DNA from: Acidicapsa ligni
GTDB taxonomy: Bacteria; Acidobacteriota; Terriglobia; Terriglobales; Acidobacteriaceae
Direction: 5' to 3'
DNA: 64,000 nt
Assembly (NCBI RefSeq): GCF_025685655.1
Contig: NZ_JAGSYG010000001.1
Span: 124,001-188,000, forward strand
Shown here: piece after piece, positions 25,769-33,514 of the stretch
Layout: each line of letters opens with the position of its first letter
Numbering within the stretch: position 1 is the first letter of the stretch
Made by a program: the position numbers and the translations under genes
The notes under the pieces: model-generated
Databases searched by the model: none
What the model was told of the DNA's origin: nothing
Seen by the model: only the letters and a program-made list of their open reading frames with translations

Positions 25769-28603
25769 CTAATTTGGGCTCGAACTTTGGGTGTCGCTGT
25801 CTGACTTCGCCTTCGGCTTGGCATCGCTTGGTTTCGCGTCGCTCGATTTCGCATCACTCGAATTCGCATCGGCGGGCTTCGTTTCAGCCTTCGATTCCTG
25901 CGGAGTAGCCTTGTCGTCCAGCGAGTCCGCGGCTGGAGAGGCCTGCGCCCCCGTCTGAGCCGTCTGACCAGTTTGCCCAGGCTGCTGCGCGATAGGCAGA
26001 GTCAATGTCTGTACCGTGCTAGGGTCATCGCGAAGGCTGAGGTAAAGCGTGCCGTTGGTTCCCGTGCGGGTAACGTTAGGAATGGTCAGAGCGGTTCCGC
26101 TAAACTCGGCCGGAACATCGATGGCATTGGACATATCCGGATTCGCACTGATCGCAGTGATCAGGAACAGGTTGGAGCCGGAAAGCTGGCAGGGCTTGGT
26201 AGTGCTGCGCGGGCAGCGCAGATCTTTGGAGCCAGGCGCGCCGTTAAAGCCAGGCAGTCGCACTAAAGTTCCAAGCGGAATCCAATCGCCGGTGATGCCG
26301 TCCGCGCTGACAGCACGCATCTGCAATGGGCCAAAGGCAGAAGATCCGAAACGAGTAAGCGGATCGATCACGGCGACGGCGGTGTGAGCATCCTCAAGCA
26401 TGAGGCTGCCGTCTGAGAGCGAGAGCGTGGTTTGAAAGCTGCCATCGACTGCGCCGAGTTCGATCTTTTCCGTTCGTGGAAAAGCCGCTGGCATGCGTGA
26501 GCGCAGAAAGAAAACCAGCCTGCGTTGCAGGGGCAGATCGTTCGTACTCCCCAGATGCACAGGCAGAATCGTGGTCCCATCGGCCTCGGACTGGTCGTGC
26601 TGAACGCCTTTACTTAGCAGGTCAATTTGCGGACGAGGTGAGCCCACAGTGGCAGGAACGCGCAATTCGCGCCCATCCCGCAGGCTGACTTTGGCGGTGT
26701 AGCTGCTGCCAGGCTGCAGCGTGCCCGTCAGACCGGTTGCGGTCATTTCAAGCTGGTCAAAGTCCTGAACGCGGTTCAAAGCTGCCGGGTTGAAGCCAAT
26801 GCCCGCAAGATCAGCCGACTCGACTTCATCCAGACGCTTGCCCTTGAGAACGGCAGATTTATCTCCGGCGCTGAGGGTGAGGTGGTCGATCGAAGCAGCT
26901 TCGGCATAGGCGCGCAGGGAGAGCTGATCGGGCTTAGCCAGTCCGTACTGGTGAACGGAGATGGTAACGATGCCGGGATTCGCTTCCTTAAGCGGCACTG
27001 AGAATTCGAGTTGCTCAGGCTTGGGAGATTTCCACGTAAGCTTGATCGGTTTGGGCTCACCGTGGGGCTCGTGCGCCGGCGGTAGCTGGGCCTCGACATC
27101 CGAGACGCAAAGGCTGCTCGCGCCTTCCAGGCGAAGTGTATCGTCACGGCCAATAATCAGGGCGTTGTGGTCAGAGGAGGGAACGCTCCAAGCGCCGGAG
27201 TGAGGTGCGACGAGACGGAACTTCGGGCCACTCATGGTGTCGAAGCCCCATTGGCCGCGGAGTTCGCCGACAACTTCATTTTCAGGGAAAGCCGGAAGCG
27301 GCTTTTCAAGAACCAGGCCGCCTTCGCGAGGATCGGCTCGAACCGGAATATCGATGCCGGATTCGGCTGGAGCAGGGGCTGCTCCGGTAACGCTGGCCGC
27401 CGTGGGCTTGGCCATTTTCGCGTCCGTGGCCGACGGAGTGATGAGCTGATTCGACTCTGGAGTCGTCACGAATTTAGCCTTCGTCTCGATATGCAGATAA
27501 AGATCGTGGGCCATATCCGTGCCGAAAACCAGGGGTGCGTCATCGACAGCAAGCGCCAATTTCGGCTTGGGCGCGCAATAGTTCTGAGCCGGATCGATGG
27601 GGCGCAGATCGGGCGGGTGCGAAGGTCCGATTGGCGGCAACGCAACCACGATGACTGACTTGGGATCGCGGAAGGACGGCGGCACGTTGAGACGCAGATT
27701 TAGGGTATCCGGCTGCTCTTTCTGCGGCAGGGCCAGTGCCGGAATGTACTGGTATTTGGCGGTGTGGAAGGTGCTGAGGATACGAGCAAGATCGACAATC
27801 GCTCCCACATACGGACTGAACTGGCCAGCGCCGCCCAACGTGGAATAGCTGAGCTGGTTCATGAGATCGGCAGCCGAGCCATTGGTGATCTGGGTAACGT
27901 GGGACTGAATGCCTGCATCGTCAAGCACCAGGCCGTCCGTATGCTGCACAAGGCAGGGCGCCTGCTGGTCGGACGGTTTGTCGAAGCACTGCTGTTCGAG
28001 ACGCATACCGAGGCTGCGCGCCGCGAGGCTGGTGTGCTCCTTAAGATCCTTTGGGTCTTCCTGCGAAATCGCCTTGATCTCGGCAAGATAGGCATTGAGG
28101 CGCAAGCGATCCCAACTCGCCAATTGCAAATCCTGGGTCGCGCGAACGAATGCTCCAGGGCGTCCGCGGACAGCGTTACGAAGGGTGCTGAAATCGCCAC
28201 CGGTTTCGGGAGCGAGAAAGATCAGGGCCTGTTGCGCTTCGGCGGGCACAACGACAAAGACACCCTCTTCGCGAACTTCGCGGGTCCAGGTTTCGACACG
28301 GCGAAACCAATCGGGCGGCGGCGGATTGGTGGCTCCGCGAAGAAAAGCGACAACAAGAATTAAGTGAGTGGACTGACTATCGGGGAGATCGGGATGAATC
28401 CAAAGACGATCGCCAGGCAGAAGATTCGGGACCTGAGCAATAGGAAGAGTCTTGCCTGCACGTTGAACGTGAACATCGACCTTAGGACCAGAAAGGTCAA
28501 AAGCCTGGGATTGGGCAAAAGCTGCCACCGAAACAAGGAAGGGCAACAAAAGGGCTGGAACCAGTTTCAGGCGGCGACTCATCTGTGTTCTTGGACGAGG
28601 CAT
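25769..28603 (-). CDS. Large exported protein of unknown function
   Basis: 944 residues from ATG 28603, chosen because AGGAAG precedes it and a signal peptide follows (LVPALLLPFLVSVAAFAQ). After the signal, the region SGPKVDVHVQRAGKTLPIAQ leads into a long soluble protein without transmembrane helices. Several beta-rich segments (ADGTTILPVHL, GQWGFDTMSGPKFRL, LRLEGASSLCVSDVEAQL) look like repeated immunoglobulin/adhesin-type domains, but I cannot name a family. The last about 75 residues are a Gln/Thr then Lys/Asp/Ser-rich tail with repeats of the type SSDAKSSDAKPSDAK. Probably periplasmic or surface-exposed. The frame extends to 28807, but the extra residues are not signal-like. Confidence 0.75.
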   Translation of the reverse strand: MPRPRTQMSRRLKLVPALLLPFLVSVAAFAQSQAFDLSGPKVDVHVQRAGKTLPIAQVPNLLPGDRLWIHPDLPDSQSTHLILVVAFLRGATNPPPPDWFRRVETWTREVREEGVFVVVPAEAQQALIFLAPETGGDFSTLRNAVRGRPGAFVRATQDLQLASWDRLRLNAYLAEIKAISQEDPKDLKEHTSLAARSLGMRLEQQCFDKPSDQQAPCLVQHTDGLVLDDAGIQSHVTQITNGSAADLMNQLSYSTLGGAGQFSPYVGAIVDLARILSTFHTAKYQYIPALALPQKEQPDTLNLRLNVPPSFRDPKSVIVVALPPIGPSHPPDLRPIDPAQNYCAPKPKLALAVDDAPLVFGTDMAHDLYLHIETKAKFVTTPESNQLITPSATDAKMAKPTAASVTGAAPAPAESGIDIPVRADPREGGLVLEKPLPAFPENEVVGELRGQWGFDTMSGPKFRLVAPHSGAWSVPSSDHNALIIGRDDTLRLEGASSLCVSDVEAQLPPAHEPHGEPKPIKLTWKSPKPEQLEFSVPLKEANPGIVTISVHQYGLAKPDQLSLRAYAEAASIDHLTLSAGDKSAVLKGKRLDEVESADLAGIGFNPAALNRVQDFDQLEMTATGLTGTLQPGSSYTAKVSLRDGRELRVPATVGSPRPQIDLLSKGVQHDQSEADGTTILPVHLGSTNDLPLQRRLVFFLRSRMPAAFPRTEKIELGAVDGSFQTTLSLSDGSLMLEDAHTAVAVIDPLTRFGSSAFGPLQMRAVSADGITGDWIPLGTLVRLPGFNGAPGSKDLRCPRSTTKPCQLSGSNLFLITAISANPDMSNAIDVPAEFSGTALTIPNVTRTGTNGTLYLSLRDDPSTVQTLTLPIAQQPGQTGQTAQTGAQASPAADSLDDKATPQESKAETKPADANSSDAKSSDAKPSDAKPKAKSDSDTQSSSPN

Positions 28604-29318
28604 ACTTCCTATTGTACGGACGTGGCCTCGCGGCAAGCTGGACTGATGTGAGCAATCCTCCGAATTCTCCATGGTGAAAAGAGTACCGCAGGAAATCTTG
28701 AAACCAAATTGGGTTAATCCCAAATTAGTTTGACGATATCCAAAATACCGCTTTTGCTTCTCATTGAAATGGATTGAATACCGTTTCCATAATTTTTTGA
28801 AGCACATAGAGCTCTGCTCGCGTTAGACTACTTGTGTAAATCCCCCGTAGGGCCCGATTAGCTGTATTGAATTTATTTGGCCGGAGGCGGTCGTCAGATT
28901 GAGAATCTTTGCCCCTTGGGTATGAATCTGCAATCTAACGAGGGCAATTCGCTGAAAACATTTTAAAGTGTTGTTGCGATAAATCTGCACCGCACCTATT
29001 CTGCGAGATCCCATTCGTCTGCGACAAGAACAAGATAGAACCCTCGCAGACAGAGCGAATCCGGGCTGACAGACTCGGAAATTTTTCATTTTAGCTATGA
29101 CGCAAGGATGCACCCGGCCAAGCTGGTGGGTGGATTGAAACGAAAGGTAAAAATTTAAGGCTAGTCCTTATTACGCCGCTACAGCAGCCCCAATGTTATG
29201 CATCCGGCAATGAAAGGCTCTTTGAAGAGCATTTCCGGGATATCTCTGGGGAACATATCGAGAAGCAACGCAAATCGCTGGCGGTGGTTTGCCCGTACTA
29301 AAACTTAGGAGATGACCA
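28604..29318. other. 715-bp intergenic region
   Basis: Gap between the divergent unknown exported-protein gene and the PIN-pair operon. It is more AT-rich than its surroundings. A minus-strand frame at 28823-29113 has no convincing start site or family resemblance. A single GTGGATTGAAAC at 29130-29141 resembles the 3' end of some CRISPR repeats but occurs once. No RNA gene was recognised. It presumably contains two divergent promoters. Confidence 0.4.
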
Positions 29319-30071
29319 ATGAAAGCCGCAAAAAATGTTCCAGTGGAAGAAGAACCAACTAACCTCACAATTCCTGAGGCTGAAGAAATGATTGAAGAGG
29401 CTCTCGAAGAACTATCTTTTTCCACCGACCCGGGATTGGTTCCTGCCCTGCGCTTTCTGGCACCTCCGGGATACCAGGCGATCGTAGAGCTCTGTGGCGA
29501 AAATGGCCGCAGCAAACGGCGCAATGCCGATGCCACGAGCTGGACACCGGAAGAGGATGAGGTTCGAATCTATTTTGAGCGGATCGATGGAAGCGATGAC
29601 GGCGAGGACGAACGTCCAGCTCCGCAGCCCAGGGCTCGCGCAGCCCGAGCGGCAGCAGCCACCTTCGACGATATAGAGGATGTGGACGGCAACAGCGGCG
29701 GCCTTCCTGCAGATGTGGACGAGCGCATCAAGGAACTCTGCGCCACTCTGGCCGAAGCGGAGCGCGGCGGCCATGCATTTATCGCTCTGAAGTGGTTCCG
29801 GGACTCATTTTTGCCGCGCAAGGCATTTAGCTGGAATCAGCATCCGGAGTCACGGCAACTCATTCTCGCCGAGGCGATTCAGCGCGGTGTAGTGCTGACG
29901 AGCAAGATTCCCAATCCCAAAACACCTGCTTATCCGACGACAACAATTCGGCTGAACAGGGCCGAAGCAGATGTCCCAGACGAAGCACAGCGGTTTCGTC
30001 CAGTGGCAGTCCAGGGTGATGGGCTGGTCTCAACTTTGGACGAAGAGGATGACGACCGGGGGAACCTGTGA
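29319..30071 (+). CDS. Unknown protein coupled to a PIN-domain gene
   Basis: 250-residue acidic protein with AGGAGA 8 nt before the ATG. The N-terminal third has an acidic helix (EAEEMIEEALEEL) and LRFLAPPGYQAIVELCGENG. The middle is an Arg/Ala/Pro-rich linker (QPRARAARAAAATF). The C-terminal half (ERIKELCATLAEAERGG, LKWFRDSFLPRKAFSW, then RGVVLTSKIPNPKTPAYPTT) reads like a winged-helix fold followed by a beta wing. Its stop overlaps the GTG start of the PIN gene (30068-30071), the layout of an antitoxin-toxin operon, yet it is three times the size of usual antitoxins and matches none I know. Function unknown; DNA or RNA binding is an inference. Confidence 0.7.
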   Translation: MKAAKNVPVEEEPTNLTIPEAEEMIEEALEELSFSTDPGLVPALRFLAPPGYQAIVELCGENGRSKRRNADATSWTPEEDEVRIYFERIDGSDDGEDERPAPQPRARAARAAAATFDDIEDVDGNSGGLPADVDERIKELCATLAEAERGGHAFIALKWFRDSFLPRKAFSWNQHPESRQLILAEAIQRGVVLTSKIPNPKTPAYPTTTIRLNRAEADVPDEAQRFRPVAVQGDGLVSTLDEEDDDRGNL

Positions 30072-30523
30072 GCTGTTATTTCCTTGATTCCACAGCTTTT
30101 ATGAAATTGTTCGTACAGGAAGCCGGGACGGACGCAATTATTCGGCTGATGGAAGCTACAGAGGATAACCGGAAGCTGATCTCGGCTGGCACTCCGCTGG
30201 AGGTGTATGCGGCTCTGAAGCGACGTGAGCGCGCAGGCCAGATTTCACCTTCGGATGGAGAATCGGCGCGAGGGATTTTGCGGCTGGAAGCAGCTCGCAT
30301 GGTGCAGCAGCCCCTGAATCCAGCCGTGCTGGAAGCAGCGCGGCAACTGCTCGACCGGCGCGAACTGCGATCGGTAGAGGCACTCCAGCTTGGCGCCGCA
30401 GTCGTGGCGCGGGAGATGTTCCAAGGGATGGAAGTTGTCTTCGTCAGCTCCGACGCGCGTTTGCTCGAAGCTGCGAAAAGCGAACGATTCCGCGTCCTGA
30501 ATCCAGTGGAAGAAGAAGTCTAA
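30068..30523 (+). CDS. PIN-domain protein, VapC-like putative ribonuclease
   Basis: 151-residue PIN fold. Acidic metal ligands are D7 (YFLDSTAFMKLF), E45 (GTPLEVYAAL), E104 (RSVEALQLGAAV) and D129 (FVSSDARLLEAA). The third is Glu where most VapC proteins have Asp. VapC-type toxins cut tRNA or rRNA in a Mg-dependent way and are held in check by an adjacent antitoxin. Start is GTG, overlapping the previous stop by 4 bp, so the two genes are translationally coupled. Whether it is a toxin or a housekeeping nuclease with a dedicated partner cannot be decided from sequence. Confidence 0.8.
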   Translation: MSCYFLDSTAFMKLFVQEAGTDAIIRLMEATEDNRKLISAGTPLEVYAALKRRERAGQISPSDGESARGILRLEAARMVQQPLNPAVLEAARQLLDRRELRSVEALQLGAAVVAREMFQGMEVVFVSSDARLLEAAKSERFRVLNPVEEEV

Positions 30524-30621
30524 AATCTCTGGGCCTTACGCCAATTGCGCACGACAAAAATTAGAGGGCGAGCAAAACCGATTCGGCGAAGGGGTAGCGG
30601 CAGAGAGATACTGCCTGCAGC

Positions 30622-30774
30622 CTAGGCCGATTTGCGGCGGAACAGTTCGTCCTTCTCTTTGCACCCACAGCTTGAGCAGCTCAGGCAGCAAAAAAGTAAT
30701 ACGGCTACCCCGACAGTGATAAGCACTGCGAGTAGCGTCCCAAACGAAAATAAGGTGTGTGCGAGTGAATGCAT
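30622..30774 (-). CDS. Candidate 50-residue Cys-rich membrane protein
   Basis: ATG at 30774 is preceded by AAGGG at 8 nt spacing. The 50-residue product has a short N-terminus (MHSLAHTLF), one hydrophobic helix (about residues 11-28), then a cysteine cluster CCLSCSSCGC and a charged tail KEKDELFRRKSA. This single-span-plus-Cys layout recalls small metal-handling membrane proteins such as those found with FeoB, but no feo gene is adjacent. It occupies the otherwise empty 490-bp gap between the PIN gene and the Y-family polymerase; the rest of that gap shows nothing else I can name. Confidence 0.5.
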   Translation of the reverse strand: MHSLAHTLFSFGTLLAVLITVGVAVLLFCCLSCSSCGCKEKDELFRRKSA

Positions 30775-31015
30775 ATTGCTAACCCTTATCGAACGGAACT
30801 TTATCGAGCCAATTCCGATAAATTTTCTTCCGGTTATACCTGCTTTGACGCGTAGACGAACAATTTGTCATGGAACCGCCGTCGCGTCAAGTGTAGCATT
30901 GGATTCCCCTACTGAGTATTTAGACGCGTGGACAAAAGTTGTAGTTGCGTGGGAGAGAGAATCTAATTGCACAAAGGCGAATAAATGGCGAAAATAATCA
31001 GGTGGAGTATCCGCC

Positions 31016-32383
31016 ATGACCACGACTGCAAACGCGCCTCCCGCCTCTGTATCGACCACCCCCGCTCCTGAGGTGAACTGGCTTTTTCTCGATTTGAACT
31101 CTTATTTCGCCTCCGTCGAGCAGGAGGTGCGCCCCGAGCTGCGTAATCGCCCCGTAGCGGTGGTGCCTTCGCTTGTGGATACCACATGCTGCATCGCCGC
31201 GAGCTATGAGGCCAAATATCGCGGAGTCAAGACCGGAACGATGGTGAAAGAGGCGAAGCAGCTCTGCCCGGATATTGTGCTGGTGGAGGGGCGGCATGAG
31301 CTCTACACCGAATACCACCACCGGATCGTGGCAGCCGTACAAAGCTGCATCCCGGTTACCGCGATTCTCTCCGTCGACGAAATGGCCTGCCGGTTGATCG
31401 GTTGCGAGCGACCCGTGTTGACTGCGATGGACCTGGGAATGCGAGTCAAAGATGCCATTCGCAAGCAGGTCGGCAGCACTCTGCGCTGCTCGGTGGGATT
31501 GGCTCCCAATCGCTTTCTGGCAAAGATTGCCAGCAATATGGAGAAGCCCGACGGGCTGGTGGCGCTGACCCCGGATATTTTGCACGACGCTTTACTCACG
31601 CTCGATTTGCGCGCCCTGCCTGGAGTAGGAGCGCGAACCGAGAAGAGATTGAACGACAAAGGCATTCAATCGATGGCGGACTTGTTGCACGTTCTCGACG
31701 GAGAGCATGGCCGCGAACAGACCGGAGAGCTTTGGGGCTCCGTATGGGGCGAGCGACTATGGCACTGGCTTCGCGGCGACGACTTCGACCTGGAGGAAAA
31801 CGAGCATCCGAAGTCGGTGGGTCATCAGCATGTGCTGGCGCCCGTATTGCGTAATCCGGAAAGCGCCTGGTCCGTCGCGCTTAAACTGCTGCATCGGGCC
31901 GCGATGCGAATGAGGGACGAGGGGCTTTGGACGAACCGCATCGGCATAACGATAGCCTTTGTCGGCGAAGGGCGCATCCGAGGCTCTTCCCCATTTGGAC
32001 CCAGCCGGTCTGAAAGCTGGAGCCATGAACTGCGGCTGCTGGAGTGCCAGGATAATGCAACGCTCATCGGGGCGCTTCGTAAGCTGTGGGATGAACGGCC
32101 ACAAGGTCCACAGCATCAGAAGCCGTTTTTTATAAGCGTGGTGCTCGCAGACCTTGTGCCGAATGAGCTGCACACCCTGACGCTCTTTGACGCGCAGGAT
32201 GGCAGCGAAGAACGGTTGCGGCTTTCAGCAGCGATGGACGGACTCAACCACAAATACGGGCTGAGCACGGTGGCGCCTGCCGCCATGCTGGCAGCATTGA
32301 AGGCGGCGCCCACGCGAATCGCATTCCATTCCGTACCCGAGCTGTTCGATCACTCCACCAAGGGAATCAGCTCAAGAATGTAG
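31016..32383 (+). CDS. Y-family DNA polymerase (Pol IV/DinB-like)
   Basis: Translesion polymerase; error-prone bypass of damaged template bases. 455 residues. An N-terminal Thr/Pro/Ala tail is followed by the first catalytic block FLDLNSYFASVEQ (where DinB usually has DMDAFFASVE) and the second, LSVDEMACRL, carrying the Asp-Glu metal ligands. GLAPNRFLAKIASNMEKPDG and the thumb helix-hairpin-helix LPGVGARTEKRLNDKGI are standard. A little-finger domain follows, and the protein continues about 90 residues beyond the usual DinB end. No clamp-binding motif at the extreme C-terminus is obvious. No imuA, dnaE2 or lexA neighbour is present. It ends 4 bp before the convergent nrdB. Confidence 0.88.
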   Translation: MTTTANAPPASVSTTPAPEVNWLFLDLNSYFASVEQEVRPELRNRPVAVVPSLVDTTCCIAASYEAKYRGVKTGTMVKEAKQLCPDIVLVEGRHELYTEYHHRIVAAVQSCIPVTAILSVDEMACRLIGCERPVLTAMDLGMRVKDAIRKQVGSTLRCSVGLAPNRFLAKIASNMEKPDGLVALTPDILHDALLTLDLRALPGVGARTEKRLNDKGIQSMADLLHVLDGEHGREQTGELWGSVWGERLWHWLRGDDFDLEENEHPKSVGHQHVLAPVLRNPESAWSVALKLLHRAAMRMRDEGLWTNRIGITIAFVGEGRIRGSSPFGPSRSESWSHELRLLECQDNATLIGALRKLWDERPQGPQHQKPFFISVVLADLVPNELHTLTLFDAQDGSEERLRLSAAMDGLNHKYGLSTVAPAAMLAALKAAPTRIAFHSVPELFDHSTKGISSRM

Positions 32384-32387
32384 CCAG

Positions 32388-33410
32388 TTAGAAGTCTTCG
32401 TGTTGGAAGCCAACTTCACCGGCGACTGCTACCTGGTAAGCAGAGACGCGGCGTTCGAAGAAGTTGGTGAGCTCCTGCACATCCTGCAGCTCCATGAAGG
32501 CGAATGGATTTTTGCTGCCGAAGATTGCAGGCATACCCAGGCGCACTACGCGAGAGTCGGCGACGTATTCGAGATACTGACGCATGTCGCGAACCGACAG
32601 GCCAGCGACTCCGCCGGAAAGTAGATCTTCCGCGAACTGAAGCTCGCATTCAACGGCCTCGCGCATCATGGTGACGATACTGGCTTCGAGCTCTGCATCG
32701 AACAGCTCTGGATGCTGGCTGCGAACGATGTTGACGACCTCGAAAGCAAACTCAAGGTGGCAGCTCTCGTCGCGGAAAACCCAGTTGGTACCGGCAGCAA
32801 GACCGTTAAGCAGGCCACGGCTGCGCAGAAAATAGACATAAGCGAAGGCGGCAAAGAAGAAGAGGCCCTCAATGCATCCAGCGAAGCAAACGAGATTCAA
32901 AAGGAATTGCTTCTGCTCCTCAGGGGTGCGGAGTTCGTCGAGTTTCTGGATGGAGTCCATCCACTTCATGCAGAAGTCTGCTTTTTTGCTGATGCTCGGG
33001 ATGTTTTCGACAGCGGCGAAGGCAGCGGCGCGAGCTTCAGGGTCAGGCACATAATTATCCAGCAGGGTCAGGTAAAACTGGACGTGAACGGCCTCTTCAA
33101 AAAGCTGGCGCGAAAGGTAAAGGCGCGCTTCCGGCGAGTTGATGTGTTTGTAGAGATTGAGCACCAGGTTGTTCGACACGATCGAATCGCCCGTGGCAAA
33201 GAAGGCAACAAGGCGCTGGATCAGGTGAATCTCCGCAGGCGTGAGGCGCGAGCGAAGATCGACGAGATCAGTGGAGAAGTCGACTTCTTCAACCGTCCAC
33301 GTGTTCTTGATACCGTCTTTGAACATGTCAAAGAAGACCGGGTATTGCATAGGACGCAGGGTCAGCGAGAGGCCTGGATCAAGGATGGACGTCGGGGATT
33401 TGCTGGACAT
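32388..33410 (-). CDS. nrdB: Class Ia ribonucleotide reductase, beta subunit
   Basis: Small subunit that holds the diiron-tyrosyl radical used by NrdA to make deoxyribonucleotides. 340 residues. All ligands are visible: D75 (ATGDSIVSNN), E106 and H109 (FEEAVH), E181 (GCIEGLFF), E215 and H218 (RDESCHLEF). The radical Tyr is Y113, four residues after H109, as in the E. coli enzyme. The conserved C-terminus that docks into NrdA is short (GFQHEDF). It lies 104 bp downstream of nrdA in the same direction and should share the cobalamin-controlled transcript. Confidence 0.95.
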   Translation of the reverse strand: MSSKSPTSILDPGLSLTLRPMQYPVFFDMFKDGIKNTWTVEEVDFSTDLVDLRSRLTPAEIHLIQRLVAFFATGDSIVSNNLVLNLYKHINSPEARLYLSRQLFEEAVHVQFYLTLLDNYVPDPEARAAAFAAVENIPSISKKADFCMKWMDSIQKLDELRTPEEQKQFLLNLVCFAGCIEGLFFFAAFAYVYFLRSRGLLNGLAAGTNWVFRDESCHLEFAFEVVNIVRSQHPELFDAELEASIVTMMREAVECELQFAEDLLSGGVAGLSVRDMRQYLEYVADSRVVRLGMPAIFGSKNPFAFMELQDVQELTNFFERRVSAYQVAVAGEVGFQHEDF

Positions 33411-33469
33411 TGTGACTCCAAATTCTTTTGTTGGCGGCAGGTATAGTGCGAGATTTCATCGAGATGAAG

Positions 33470-33494
33470 CCCAGGTCTGAAGATCAGACCTGGG
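33470..33494. other. Intercistronic hairpin between nrdA and nrdB
   Basis: Perfect 10-bp stem (CCCAGGTCTG / CAGACCTGGG) with a 5-nt loop in the 104-bp nrdA-nrdB gap. No T-run follows on the coding (minus) strand, so it is more likely an mRNA processing or stability element than a terminator. Confidence 0.55.
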
Positions 33495-33514
33495 ACATCC
33501 GCATTTGCTGCAAT

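Noticed and set aside
28823-29113. 96-codon minus-strand frame in the 715-bp gap
   Set aside because: No ribosome binding site, irregular composition and no recognisable family; possibly a remnant, but unsupported.
29130-29141. GTGGATTGAAAC, identical to the end of some type I CRISPR repeats
   Set aside because: Occurs once; no second repeat, spacer or cas gene nearby.
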